A stretch of 64,000 bases of DNA from Parvularculaceae bacterium (lineage in GTDB: Bacteria; Pseudomonadota; Alphaproteobacteria; Caulobacterales; Parvularculaceae). Below the pieces are notes generated by a model, which did not search any database, was not told where the DNA came from, and worked only from the letters and a program-made list of their open reading frames with translations. The DNA is taken from contig JAJFFV010000006.1 in NCBI GenBank assembly GCA_021776475.1, positions 372,001-436,000 of the forward strand. Reading direction: 5' to 3'. The translations under genes were made by a program, and so were the position numbers. Positions 47,808 to 57,356 of the stretch are shown here, piece after piece; the stretch's first letter is position 1; each line of letters begins with the position of its first letter.

Positions 47808-49196
47808 ATGAAAGAAACGCCGTTTGGTCCGGTTTATGACAACGTGTTGGAAGGCATCGGGAACACACCGATGCTGCAGGTCCACAATATCGATACCGGG
47901 CCGTGTGAGCTTTTTCTGAAACTCGAAGGCCAAAACCCAGGGGGCTCCATAAAGGACCGAATGGGTGTTGCCATGATCGAGCAGGCGGAAAAAGACGGTA
48001 AGCTGAAGCCCGGCGGCGGCCTTGTGGAAGCAACTGCCGGCAATACCGGTCTTGCCCTTGCTCTTGTCGCGTCCCAGAAAGGCTACAAACTCACAATTGT
48101 GGTGCCGGACAAGATGTCGCAGGAGAAAATTTTTCACCTGAAGGCACTGGGCGCAGAGGTCTATCTGACCCGCTCCGATGTCGGCAAAGGGCACCCTGAA
48201 TATTATCAGGATGTCGCACAAAGAATTTCCGACGAAACTGGCGCCTTTTTTGTCAACCAGTTTTCCAATGAGGCAAACCCCCGCGCCCATGAGCAAATGA
48301 CCGCACCTGAAATATGGGGACAGATGAAGGAAGACATGGACGCAATTGTCGTCGGCGTCGGGTCCGGCGGCACGATCAGCGGTCTGTCGCGCTTTTTTGA
48401 GCGTACAGCGCCGCATGTGGAAGTTATTCTGGCAGATCCGGTCGGTTCGATCCTCGCGGATTACGTCAACACCGGCAACATTCCGAATGAAGTTGGCTCA
48501 TGGTTCGTGGAAGGGATAGGCGAAGATTTTATTCCGGACACATGCGAATTGAAAAACGTCAACAAAGCCTATCCGATCAGTGACAAGGAGAGTTTTGAAG
48601 CTGCCCGCATGCTTGTCCAAAAAGAGGGTATCCTCGGCGGCTCCTCGTCTGGAACACTTCTCTCCGCTGCGTTAAAATATTGCCGTGAGCAAACTGAAAA
48701 AAAACGGGTCGTAACTTTCGTTTGTGACCGCGGCGACAAATACCTCTCCAAGATGTTCAACGATTATTGGATGCTGGATCAAGGCCTGCTTGAGCGCAAG
48801 TCGGTGGGGGATTTGACAGATATCATAACCCGGCGCCATCTTGAGAGGGCAACCGTCGTGTGCAAACCTGACGATACATTGGTGAAGGCTCATGGGCAGA
48901 TGAAACTCTATGATATTTCACAACTTCCCGTCCTTGATGAGAGCGGGGAAATTGTAGGTATCATTGACGAAGAGGATATCCTTTTTGCCGTTGTGCGAAA
49001 TGACGAAAAATTCAAAGATCCTGTGCAATCAGCGATGACCTATCGTGTACAGACTGTTACAGCAGACAATGCTATTGAAGATCTATTACCTATTTTTGCC
49101 AAGGGTCACGTCGCTGTTGTGATGAAGGACGGACAGTTTCAGGGTCTGATAACAAGATCTGATCTCCTCAACCACCTGCGCCTGCAATTGGCCTGA
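47808..49196 (+). CDS. cbs: Cystathionine beta-synthase
   Basis: 462 residues from ATG 47808, with GGAG six bases upstream. A fold-type II PLP enzyme: Schiff-base Lys49 in 'NPGGSIKDRMG', 'EATAGNTGLALA' and the phosphate loop 'GVGSGGTISG'. Two C-terminal CBS domains follow from about residue 335 ('ATVVCKPDDTLVKA', 'QTVTADNAIEDL'), which in other organisms bind adenosine compounds or SAM. It condenses serine and homocysteine (or acts as a cysteine synthase-like enzyme). Followed after 14 bases by the gamma-lyase gene. Confidence 0.92.
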   Translation: MKETPFGPVYDNVLEGIGNTPMLQVHNIDTGPCELFLKLEGQNPGGSIKDRMGVAMIEQAEKDGKLKPGGGLVEATAGNTGLALALVASQKGYKLTIVVPDKMSQEKIFHLKALGAEVYLTRSDVGKGHPEYYQDVAQRISDETGAFFVNQFSNEANPRAHEQMTAPEIWGQMKEDMDAIVVGVGSGGTISGLSRFFERTAPHVEVILADPVGSILADYVNTGNIPNEVGSWFVEGIGEDFIPDTCELKNVNKAYPISDKESFEAARMLVQKEGILGGSSSGTLLSAALKYCREQTEKKRVVTFVCDRGDKYLSKMFNDYWMLDQGLLERKSVGDLTDIITRRHLERATVVCKPDDTLVKAHGQMKLYDISQLPVLDESGEIVGIIDEEDILFAVVRNDEKFKDPVQSAMTYRVQTVTADNAIEDLLPIFAKGHVAVVMKDGQFQGLITRSDLLNHLRLQLA

Positions 49197-49210
49197 TAAC
49201 GGAACCAACG

Positions 49211-50380
49211 ATGAAAAACGACAAACCAAATCGCCAGGCCTTTGCAACGCGTGTTATTCACGCGGGGCAGGAGCATGACCCGACCACTGGTGCGGTGATG
49301 CAACCGATCTATCAGACATCAACATATGCGCAGGAAAGTCCGGGCAAACACAAGGGCTTTGTCTATGCAAGAGGGCATAACCCAACCCGGTTTGCCTATG
49401 AGCGTTCAATTGCTGACCTCGAAAACGGCTCTCGGGGCTTTGCTTTTTCATCAGGCATGGGCGCGATCTCGACAATGCTGGAGATGTTTCCGGCGGGCTC
49501 GCACATCATTGCATGTGACGATGTATATGGTGGTACCTTCCGTGTGTTCGAGCGTGTTCGGAAGGCATCCGCCAATCTCTCCTTTTCGTATGTTGATTTG
49601 ACCAACCCCGAAAATCTTAAAGAGGCAATCACGCCGGAAACAAAACTAGTCTGGATAGAAACGCCGACCAATCCGTTGTTGAAGGTCATCAATATCGAGG
49701 CGGTTGCAAAAATTGCCAAAGCCACCGGTCTGACGGTTGGCGTGGATAATACTTTTGCTTCTCCCTATTGCCAGCGGCCGCTGGATATGGGCGCAGATAT
49801 CGTCATGCACTCTGCGACAAAATTCTTGAACGGGCATTCGGATGTCATTGCCGGGGTATTGGTTGTAAAAGATGATGACCTGGCCGATCAGCTCGCTTTC
49901 CTGCAGAATTCTGTCGGCGCTCAACTTGGACCGTTTGATTCGTTCCTGGCGTTACGTGGAATTAAAACGCTGGCTCTGCGCATGGAGCGTCATTGTCAGT
50001 CTGGCGCTGCCATCGCCGGGTGGTTGGAGGCCCATCCCGCAATCGACAGGGTCCTTTATCCGGGGCTTCAATCTCACCCGAATTATGACATCGCGCGGCG
50101 CCAGATGGATGATTTCGGCGGTATGATCACAATCTTCCTTAAAGGCGGCCTTGAGGCTGCGCGGTTGATGCTCGAGCGGGTCGATGTATTTACGCTGGCT
50201 GAGAGTTTGGGCGGTGTTGAAAGCCTAATTGAACATCCAGGGATCATGACCCATGCGTCAATCCCGCCGGAGCGCCGAGCTGAGCTTGGTGTTGATGATG
50301 CGCTCGTGCGTCTTTCGGTCGGTGTCGAAGACAGAGGCGATCTGATCGCCGATCTCGATCAAGCGCTGTCTGGTTTGTAA
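49211..50380 (+). CDS. Cystathionine gamma-lyase / gamma-synthase
   Basis: 389 residues of the Cys/Met-metabolism PLP family. Schiff-base Lys204 in 'MHSATKFLNGHSDVIAG'. 'YARGHNPTRFAYE' and 'ACDDVYGGTFRVFERV' are typical. The partner cbs gene directly upstream supports the lyase direction (cystathionine to cysteine, 2-oxobutyrate and ammonia), completing reverse transsulfuration. MetB and MetC activity cannot be excluded from sequence alone. Confidence 0.9.
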   Translation: MKNDKPNRQAFATRVIHAGQEHDPTTGAVMQPIYQTSTYAQESPGKHKGFVYARGHNPTRFAYERSIADLENGSRGFAFSSGMGAISTMLEMFPAGSHIIACDDVYGGTFRVFERVRKASANLSFSYVDLTNPENLKEAITPETKLVWIETPTNPLLKVINIEAVAKIAKATGLTVGVDNTFASPYCQRPLDMGADIVMHSATKFLNGHSDVIAGVLVVKDDDLADQLAFLQNSVGAQLGPFDSFLALRGIKTLALRMERHCQSGAAIAGWLEAHPAIDRVLYPGLQSHPNYDIARRQMDDFGGMITIFLKGGLEAARLMLERVDVFTLAESLGGVESLIEHPGIMTHASIPPERRAELGVDDALVRLSVGVEDRGDLIADLDQALSGL

Positions 50381-50422
50381 TAACAGACTCTTATATCGTA
50401 CACGGATAAGGGAGGAAAAAGA

Positions 50423-50689
50423 ATGAGAACAATTTTTGTGATGATCAAGTGCCAGCTTGGACAGGCCTACGATGTTGCCGGTGAGCTGGTGGACTCAATC
50501 GAGCAGGTGCCGTCAGTATATTCCACATCTGGTGACTTCGACCTTTTGGCACAGTTCCACCTTGACGCCGAAATGGACATTGGTCGATTTGTGAATGAAC
50601 AGGTCCACAAAGTACCAGGCATCATTGATACAAAAACAATCATCTGCTTCAATGCCTTCACTAAAGATGCCGGGATAGGTGACACCTGA
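50423..50689 (+). CDS. Stand-alone Lrp/AsnC ligand-binding (RAM) domain protein
   Basis: 88 residues that match only the C-terminal RAM domain of Lrp/AsnC regulators ('MIKCQLGQAYDVAGELVDSI' region, 'VYSTSGDFDLLAQFHLD', 'VPGIIDTKTIICFNAF'). No DNA-binding helix-turn-helix is present, so it is a small ligand sensor rather than a regulator by itself. GGAGG lies upstream. It sits between the transsulfuration pair and kynU, suggesting it senses an amino acid of these pathways. Confidence 0.88.
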   Translation: MRTIFVMIKCQLGQAYDVAGELVDSIEQVPSVYSTSGDFDLLAQFHLDAEMDIGRFVNEQVHKVPGIIDTKTIICFNAFTKDAGIGDT

Positions 50690-50703
50690 TCGGGACAATC
50701 ACA

Positions 50704-51927
50704 ATGGATGCAGCAGAACTGGACGGAAATGATCCGTTAGCAGATAAGCGTTCCTGTTTTGAGATTCCGGAAGGTGTTATTTATCTTGACGGTAACTCTC
50801 TGGGCATGCTGCCAAAGTCAGTAAGTGCACGCGTCAGCCACGTCGTTAGCCGGGAATGGGGCGGGAGCCTGATCAAGGGTTGGAACGATCACGACTGGAT
50901 CGGATTACCGGGGCGGGTAGGAGATAAAATCGCTGCGCTCATCGGTGCGCCAGCCGGATCTGTCATTGTCGCGGATTCGACATCCCTCAATCTTGTGAAA
51001 GTGCTCTCTGCAGCGCTGTCGATGCGTCCGGAGCGGAAGGTCATTCTCTCCGACACGGGTAACTTTCCGACTGATCTTTACATGGCGCAAGGCCTGATCA
51101 GCACGCTCGACAAAGGACATGAATTAAGGCTCGTAGAACCTGAAGACGTAGCCTCAGCGATCGATGAAACAGTGGCAGTCCTGATGTTGACCGAAGTGGA
51201 CTATCGGATTGGCCGTCGCCATAACATGCCGGAACTGACATCGGCCGCGCAGGATGTGGACATACTGACAATCTGGGATCTGGCGCACTCTGCCGGCGCG
51301 CTGCCGGTCGATGTCACAGCGTCAAAAGCAGATTTTGCGATCGGCTGCGGGTATAAATATCTGAATGGTGGACCCGGCGCGCCAGCCTTTGTCTATGTAA
51401 GACCGGATCATTTGCGTGGCTTCGAGCCGTCTCTGTCGGGCTGGATGGGTCACGCTGAACCGTTTGCGTTTGACCTTGAGTATCGCCCCGCCAATGGCAT
51501 TGACCGGATGCTGGTCGGCACGCCGGCAATCCTCGCTCTGTCGGCGCTTGATGCGGCGCTGGATGTTTGGGAGGATGTCGAGATAGGAGACGTGCGCCGA
51601 AAATCTAAGCAGATGGGTGACCTTTTTATCAAAGAGGTTGAAGCCAGATGTGCCGGGTACAGCCTGGGGCTATTCAGCCCGCGCGATGCTACAAAACGTG
51701 GCAGTCAGGTTTCGTTTCGATGCCCCGACGGATATGCCGTGATGCAGGCCCTGATTGCCAACGGTGTGGTCGGAGACTTCCGCGCGCCGGACATCATCCG
51801 CTTCGGATTCACACCGCTTTATTTGAAATATGCCGAAATTGTCCAGGCGGCTGAAATACTGGAGCGTGTATTGGGGCAAAAGCTCTGGCAGGATCCCCGA
51901 TATCAGAAAAAGGCCAAAGTGACATGA
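50704..51927 (+). CDS. kynU: Kynureninase
   Basis: 407 residues, PLP fold-type I. It cleaves kynurenine to anthranilate and alanine. Schiff-base Lys218 is in '[19 protein letters not shown]'. '[11 protein letters not shown]' (27-37), '[11 protein letters not shown]' and '[12 protein letters not shown]' are typical. It overlaps the kynA start by 4 bases (ATGA), so both enzymes are made together. Confidence 0.95.
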   Translation: MDAAELDGNDPLADKRSCFEIPEGVIYLDGNSLGMLPKSVSARVSHVVSREWGGSLIKGWNDHDWIGLPGRVGDKIAALIGAPAGSVIVADSTSLNLVKVLSAALSMRPERKVILSDTGNFPTDLYMAQGLISTLDKGHELRLVEPEDVASAIDETVAVLMLTEVDYRIGRRHNMPELTSAAQDVDILTIWDLAHSAGALPVDVTASKADFAIGCGYKYLNGGPGAPAFVYVRPDHLRGFEPSLSGWMGHAEPFAFDLEYRPANGIDRMLVGTPAILALSALDAALDVWEDVEIGDVRRKSKQMGDLFIKEVEARCAGYSLGLFSPRDATKRGSQVSFRCPDGYAVMQALIANGVVGDFRAPDIIRFGFTPLYLKYAEIVQAAEILERVLGQKLWQDPRYQKKAKVT

Positions 51928-52760
51928 CCAAAGCCTATAATCCCGGCAAAGATGGCGCTGAAATGAACTTCAGCAAGAAAATGTCTTACGCGGACTACCT
52001 GAAGCTGGATGCCGTCTTAACAGCGCAAAATCCGTTGTCGTCGGCGCATGACGAGATGTTGTTTATCATCCAGCACCAGACCGGTGAGTTATGGATGAGG
52101 CTTGCAATTTATGAACTAAAAGCCGCGCACCTCGCCATAACAGAAGATCGTCTGCGCGAGTGTTTCAAAATCCTGTCACGGATCGCCCGCATATTTGAGC
52201 AACTGAACTCTGCCTGGGATGTATTGCGCACCATGACGCCAAGCGAGTATACGCAGTTCCGGGATAAATTCGGATCGTCGTCGGGCTTTCAGTCCTATCA
52301 GTATCGCGCAATCGAGTTTCTGGTCGGCAATAAAAATGTGGCCATGTTGAAACCGCATGAGCATACGCCTGAACATCACAGCCTGCTCAAGGAAATTCTC
52401 GAGGCGCCGAGCCTTTACGATGAAGTACTCATGCTGATGTCCCGCAAAGGATTTAAGTTGCCCGAAGAGGCGCTGAAGCGCGATTGGGCGCTGGCCTATC
52501 GGGCTAACGAGGAAGTGCAGGCGGCTTGGGCTGTAGTCTACAGCTCGCCGCTCGACCATTGGGAATTGTACGAGCTGGCAGAAAAGCTGGTGGATTTTGA
52601 GGATTACTTCCGCCGCTGGCGCTTCAACCATGTAACGACTGTCGAGCGAATAATCGGGTTCAAACGCGGCACCGGTGGCACGTCGGGGGTCGAATATCTC
52701 CAGCGGATGCTGTCGGTGGTTCTGTTTCCGGAGCTATGGAACCTCCGTACAGAGCTCTAA
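51924..52760 (+). CDS. kynA: Tryptophan 2,3-dioxygenase
   Basis: 278 residues, a heme enzyme that opens the indole ring of tryptophan to N-formylkynurenine. His51 in '[11 protein letters not shown]' is the active-site base and His236 in '[19 protein letters not shown]' the heme ligand. Length is normal. No kynurenine formamidase (KynB) gene is seen in the window, so that step must be encoded elsewhere. It faces the TonB-dependent receptor with a terminator between. Confidence 0.96.
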   Translation: MTKAYNPGKDGAEMNFSKKMSYADYLKLDAVLTAQNPLSSAHDEMLFIIQHQTGELWMRLAIYELKAAHLAITEDRLRECFKILSRIARIFEQLNSAWDVLRTMTPSEYTQFRDKFGSSSGFQSYQYRAIEFLVGNKNVAMLKPHEHTPEHHSLLKEILEAPSLYDEVLMLMSRKGFKLPEEALKRDWALAYRANEEVQAAWAVVYSSPLDHWELYELAEKLVDFEDYFRRWRFNHVTTVERIIGFKRGTGGTSGVEYLQRMLSVVLFPELWNLRTEL

Positions 52761-52796
52761 AACTTAAATTACTGTCAAAAAGGCGTTGGGCAAAGC

Positions 52797-52826
52797 AAAA
52801 CCGGCTGAGCACTGGCCCAGCCGGTT
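52797..52826 (-). terminator. Terminator between kynA and the TonB-dependent receptor
   Basis: Stem AACCGGCTG (52799-52807) with CAGCCGGTT (52818-52826), 10-base loop. On the minus strand TTTTG follows the stem, so it mainly serves the receptor gene; on the plus strand it can also slow transcription from kynA. Confidence 0.7.
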
Positions 52827-52851
52827 CAATAAGTGTCTCTGTCTCCTGCCT

Positions 52852-55437
52852 CTAGTTGAGGTTGGCGCGAAGCGATACGCCAATCGTCCTAGGTGCATTT
52901 GGATAGCCACTGAAGCTGCCCGCTTGGGCGACAGACGGGAAGTTCGAAATCAGATACTGATCATTGGTTATGTTCCGCGCCCAGATCGTGACATCGAAGT
53001 TATCCTTTGTGAATCCGGCACTCGCATTAAGTGTATTGGTTTCGCGGGTACGGGACCCCGTCGCTCCCAGCGCAAGGTTGGCAGGGCTGAGGTCGCCACC
53101 ATCCTGAATGTCAACTTTGCTTTCGTACTGGTAATCAGCTCGGACGTAGCCGTCATAGCCATTGTGTTCCCAGTTCCAAGTTGCCGATGTCGAAAGGCTG
53201 ACCTCGTGAATCCCACCAGGTTTGGTGCCTGAAATATCCCCAAGCGTTGAGTTCTGGAAGTCGTCATAGTTTGGATCAAGCAGCGTACCGGCAAACGAGA
53301 AAGTGAAGTCGTCTGTTGGGTAGAACACCGTGTCAAATTCTACACCTTGTACGGATTGCTTACCAGCATTGGCAAGAGTAAACGCTGCACCGGTGAATGT
53401 GTTAGACTGGAAGCCTTTAATTTCCTGATCAAACACAGCAATGTTAATTGAGCCTTTGTCGAAGTTGCCTTTCAGGCCGAGCTCGTAGACCGTTGTTTCC
53501 TCGGGACCTGCGAGGCGTGTGCCAACGACCAGATTGTTTGGAATCGTGGTGTTTGCGGCAAGCTCTGCTGCCGTTGGACGCGAGTCTCGCGACAAATTCC
53601 ATGAAGTCGCTTTGTAGCCAGTTGAAACATTACCATAGACATTAATGTTGTCGTTAACGTCATATGCCAGACGGACCGTATAGTCGACGTTACTGTCACT
53701 GGAAGAACCGCCCTCGCCTGGATTCGGAACACCGAGCAATTCTGGCAGGAACTGCAGTGCTTGCAGGCCAAGCAGTGGGTTTTGTGCCGGATCGGTCAGA
53801 TCAAGTCCGGAAACCGCGGCGGTGACGCCTGCTTGAAGGCCTGCAAATACGGCCGAGCCTGGAGCGCCACCTGCGCCCGGGCAACTTGAAACCGCAAGAA
53901 CGGCCCCTACATTCGCTGGTGTGAATGGCAATGGGCCCAAGCCACAAGCTGCCGCAACGCCAGGGAATTGCGCAGCAATACCCTGCACGACAAGCGACTG
54001 GAACCCGTCAGCACCTGCAAAATCCAGCTGAGAGAAAATATCAGTGTTGTTCTGAGTCAGCGTGACATCTTTTTCATCATTGACGTAGCTGATGCCCAGA
54101 GTGGCCGTCAGACGGTCGCTGACTTCCCAGTCACCTTGGCCAAAGATAGAGTAAGACGTGTTGTCTTGGGTTGCAAACTCCTCAACGCCGTCACCTGTAC
54201 GATGGAAAGTGCCAGGTGCCAGACTGAGCGAAGCCTCAACGGCAGCAAGAGTGCCAGGTGCGCCGGTTAGAAATTCGGCATAGGCATCAAAGCCTGTACC
54301 AAATTTTACCGAGTCTTCTTGAGTAATACTCTCATCGAAATAATACGCACCAACCAAGAAGTTGAACGGTCCATCAAGATCGGACGCCAGTCGGATTTCC
54401 TGGGTGAACGTCTCAATGTTGAGAGATTGGGCGTTGCTGCCAATCAAATCAGCGCTGGTGAAGTCAACATCACCCTCACGGTCAATGGACGAGTCCCTGA
54501 AAGCCGTAATTGAAGTCAGTGTTGAATTCTCAAAATCGATGTCGCCTTGCACAGAGATGCCGCTGTTTTGTGCGACGTTTGTCGGGTCGAAGTTCAAGAA
54601 CGTATTGAACGAAAATGGGTTTTCAAAATCGGCATTGCCACCAAGTCCGACCACAATGGCACCAGTTGGACCATTCACAAGATTGGCAACGGTACAGCAG
54701 ATCTCGTCAAGCTCGTCGTAGTCGGCGATTACGCGGAATTTCGAATTCTCGGTTGGTTCGAGCAAAAGTTGCCCGCGTACAGAGTATCGGTTGCGGTCAT
54801 TGACATCTGTGCCCAGCGCTTGGTTGGTTGTGTAACCATCACGCTCGCTGTAAGAACCACCGAGGCTGAACGCTGCGTTGTCGCCGAGTGGTCCGGTCAG
54901 GTATCCTTTAACAGCTCTGCCGTCAAAATTAGAAACGGTGCCTTCGAGATAGCCATCCCACTCATATTCCGGAGCTGAAGAAACAACACTGATCACACCA
55001 GCTGAAGCATTTTTGCCAAACAATGTACTTTGTGGTCCGCGCAGAACTTCAACCCGCTCAAGATTTGGCAGGTCGGAAATCTGTGAAAGAGACCGGGACC
55101 TGTAGACACCATCAATAAAGACGGCGACGGAAGGTTCGATACCCGCGTTGTTGGCGCCATTACCGAAACCACGAATAATAAAGTTGGTTTGTGCCGAGTT
55201 TTGCAGCTGGGAAACTCGCAGTGAAGGCACAACTGATTGCAGGTCGAGGATGTCCTGGATACGGGCTCGCTCAATCGTTGTTTTGTCCGTCACGCTGACT
55301 GAAATCGGTACCTCTTGCAGCGTTTGCTCTCGCTTGGTTGCGGTGACGATGATCTCGTCATCTTGTGCGATAGCTGGTGCCAGCATTGAAGCTGCCACTA
55401 GAACTGATGTGCCCATTAAGACTGATTTTTTTAACAT
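52852..55437 (-). CDS. TonB-dependent outer-membrane receptor
   Basis: 861 residues. Signal peptide 'MLKKSVLMGTSVLVAASMLAPAIAQ', then the TonB-box-like 'DEIIVTATKREQTLQEVPIS' (in part). The plug domain has 'IRGFGN' and 'LERVEVLRGPQSTLFGKNASAGVISV' (in part). The 22-strand barrel follows, ending in a typical C-terminal Phe-free 'GVSLRANLN'. A Gly/Ala/Pro-rich insertion with two Cys (around residues 490-560) probably forms an extracellular loop. The style is that of the IroN/pesticin-like receptors common in alphaproteobacteria. The substrate is unknown; proximity to amino-acid catabolic genes is only circumstantial. Confidence 0.93.
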   Translation of the reverse strand: MLKKSVLMGTSVLVAASMLAPAIAQDDEIIVTATKREQTLQEVPISVSVTDKTTIERARIQDILDLQSVVPSLRVSQLQNSAQTNFIIRGFGNGANNAGIEPSVAVFIDGVYRSRSLSQISDLPNLERVEVLRGPQSTLFGKNASAGVISVVSSAPEYEWDGYLEGTVSNFDGRAVKGYLTGPLGDNAAFSLGGSYSERDGYTTNQALGTDVNDRNRYSVRGQLLLEPTENSKFRVIADYDELDEICCTVANLVNGPTGAIVVGLGGNADFENPFSFNTFLNFDPTNVAQNSGISVQGDIDFENSTLTSITAFRDSSIDREGDVDFTSADLIGSNAQSLNIETFTQEIRLASDLDGPFNFLVGAYYFDESITQEDSVKFGTGFDAYAEFLTGAPGTLAAVEASLSLAPGTFHRTGDGVEEFATQDNTSYSIFGQGDWEVSDRLTATLGISYVNDEKDVTLTQNNTDIFSQLDFAGADGFQSLVVQGIAAQFPGVAAACGLGPLPFTPANVGAVLAVSSCPGAGGAPGSAVFAGLQAGVTAAVSGLDLTDPAQNPLLGLQALQFLPELLGVPNPGEGGSSSDSNVDYTVRLAYDVNDNINVYGNVSTGYKATSWNLSRDSRPTAAELAANTTIPNNLVVGTRLAGPEETTVYELGLKGNFDKGSINIAVFDQEIKGFQSNTFTGAAFTLANAGKQSVQGVEFDTVFYPTDDFTFSFAGTLLDPNYDDFQNSTLGDISGTKPGGIHEVSLSTSATWNWEHNGYDGYVRADYQYESKVDIQDGGDLSPANLALGATGSRTRETNTLNASAGFTKDNFDVTIWARNITNDQYLISNFPSVAQAGSFSGYPNAPRTIGVSLRANLN

Positions 55438-56215
55438 TCGACCCTCCCGGTACGACTTTACAGTTGATTAGTATTCTACCCAGATAAACCCCGACGATAG
55501 TGGACCACCGTCCAGACAAGCGTTCCCTACTTTTTCGACATAATTGTTATACTATTGCAAGCATAACTCTAGGGTGTGCATGCCCATTGAGACGGCTTGT
55601 GGCACCAAGGCCACACTTGGCCACCTCAGAGGCGCGGCAGGGGCCAAAAAACCGCCCAAAAAGTGTGTTAATTGGTTAATCGTACCAAGGGTGTTATGGC
55701 GCGTAATTCCTTGCTCTGATGAGGGGTGAAAGCGCCACTAAAAAGACGGTCAAAAATTCCGGAACTTCGGGTTCGCTTAATGGCCTTGTTGACGTAAATT
55801 GTCGGACTATTTTTCCGGTATTTTGAACTGGGTCAGGCACCAGCGAGAAGGTACAATCCGCGATCATCATGCGACAACTATTCAGACTTTTCATTGCATC
55901 TTTTGTGGCGGCGTCGCGGCGATCATTGAGGCCAATGCCGGTGGCGGACATATCTGCCTCTTTTATGGGCCTGATCATTGGTTTGTCGGTGGGTTTGCCC
56001 GGTAGACTGCAGCGACGACGGTGCTGAGGCAACGGGCGGCGACCTTCTGATCTATTCGGCGGCGGCGCGCGGGCCGGCAGCCTCGGTATTACCTTGCCGG
56101 CCTTGTTTCAGGGCTTCGCCGAAGCCTTCTGGCTGGTGATAGGGTTTCCCGGCGGTGTCGCGGCGGTCGGGCTTGTCTGTTTGATCCGGCAACCGGATAG
56201 CTTAGCAAAACCCTT
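55438..56215. other. Gene-poor region upstream of the TonB receptor, with a possible transporter remnant
   Basis: 778 bases between the receptor and the terminator at 56216. The receptor promoter should be close to 55440-55520. On the plus strand from about 56079 a 60-codon frame reads 'GSLGITLPALFQGFAEAFWL' and 'VAAVGLVCLIRQP', like the last helix of a major-facilitator transporter, but the rest of the protein is absent. Other frames (55694-56032) are unconvincing. Confidence 0.35.
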
Positions 56216-56245
56216 AAAAAGCCCCAGCGCGGCGCGCCAGGGCTT
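56216..56245 (-). terminator. Terminator after the small membrane-protein gene
   Basis: Outer stem AAGCCC (56219-56224) with GGGCTT (56240-56245) around a GC-rich inner part able to fold further, followed on the minus strand by TTTTT. It lies 28 bases past the stop of the gene at 56274-56714. Confidence 0.65.
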
Positions 56246-56273
56246 GATTGAACCAGCTAAAATCATTCCTAGG

Positions 56274-56714
56274 TCAGGCTTCGGCTGAACTTTCGATCAT
56301 CGGATTTGTATCGTCCGCGCCGGTTGCCTGTTGCCGTTTGCTCCGTGTCATGAGTATAATAATCCCTGCGAGCAGCAACACTGGTCCGGCAAGGACACCA
56401 GCAAAGATAAACAAACCTGCAGCGACACCGAGCAGCGCCATGACGATTGACAAAAAGGCAGCGACCAGGCCGATAATCACGCCGACCAGACCGGCGAGTA
56501 TGCCGATAATGGCGCCGATGATGCCGATCACGACTCCAAGAACAACTTCCCATGGCTGCAGGTCGTCAAGCGTGCGGTCGTTTATAACGATATGGCCGTC
56601 CCCATATGTGTAAACGGCCCAGACGCCAGCGGCGACTAAAGCGATGAAAAGCAAAAGCGTAACGGTGAAAGTTGTCCCAGAACCAGACTGGGTACTTCGG
56701 TTGATGCGAGTCAT
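56274..56714 (-). CDS. Small Gly-rich membrane protein of unknown function
   Basis: 146 residues. A basic, polar N-terminus precedes one transmembrane helix ('TVTLLLFIALVAAGVWAVYT'), a short loop containing 'DRTLDDLQPWEVV', then two or three hydrophobic, Gly-rich segments ('GVVIGIIGAIIGILAGLVGVI' region, 'AGPVLLLAGIIILM') and a polar acidic tail. The glycine-rich packing resembles channel-like or stress-membrane proteins, but no family is recognised. It has a terminator of its own. Confidence 0.65.
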   Translation of the reverse strand: MTRINRSTQSGSGTTFTVTLLLFIALVAAGVWAVYTYGDGHIVINDRTLDDLQPWEVVLGVVIGIIGAIIGILAGLVGVIIGLVAAFLSIVMALLGVAAGLFIFAGVLAGPVLLLAGIIILMTRSKRQQATGADDTNPMIESSAEA

Positions 56715-56887
56715 TTTATCCCTCTCTCGATCATCAACGCCCTGAGATTGTTTTTATTGTTATTCGATAAAATGTCAAGTCACGTTCTGGCAATTCACAT
56801 GAATAGTTGGACGTGAAGTTTTATCTGGCCTTGGACTCGCCTTCGCCGATAAGGTTCGCATAATTCACTAACTAAGGAGGAAGAGAG

Positions 56888-57274
56888 ATGATCTCATACA
56901 CGACATTGGGCAGCAATGACCTTGAGAAGGCCACTCAATTCTATGACGCCCTTTTCGGCGAAATGGGCGTCGGTCAAATGTGGTCGAATGACACATTTGT
57001 GGGGTACGGCGTCGCCATGGACAAACCCATGTTCGCAATCTGCAAACCTCACAATGGCGAAAAGGCGACGGTTGGCAATGGCACGATGATTTCCCTAGCT
57101 CTGCCCGGGCCTGCTGAAGTCGACAAGGTCTACGCCAAGGCGATTGAGCTTGGCGCACAAGATGAAGGTGCCGCCGGTCCTCGCGGCGATTCCGGATTTT
57201 ACTGCGGCTACTTCCGTGATCCCGACGGTAACAAGCTGAACGCTTTTTGTATGGTGCCTCCAGCCCAAAGTTAG
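56888..57274 (+). CDS. VOC superfamily (glyoxalase/bleomycin-resistance-like) protein
   Basis: 128 residues, two beta-alpha-beta-beta-beta modules. 'YTTLGSNDLEKATQFYDALFGEMG' and 'GYFRDPDGNKLNAFCM' are the two strand motifs of the family; the metal-binding positions are not all clear, so the reaction is unknown. It has a strong AAGGAGG seven bases before the ATG. Confidence 0.88.
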   Translation: MISYTTLGSNDLEKATQFYDALFGEMGVGQMWSNDTFVGYGVAMDKPMFAICKPHNGEKATVGNGTMISLALPGPAEVDKVYAKAIELGAQDEGAAGPRGDSGFYCGYFRDPDGNKLNAFCMVPPAQS

Positions 57275-57356
57275 AAACCAACAAACCCGCCGTATAAAGA
57301 ATAAATCTGCGGCTTTTTTCTGATATTCCAATCCGCAAATCTGGAACGAGACCCGC

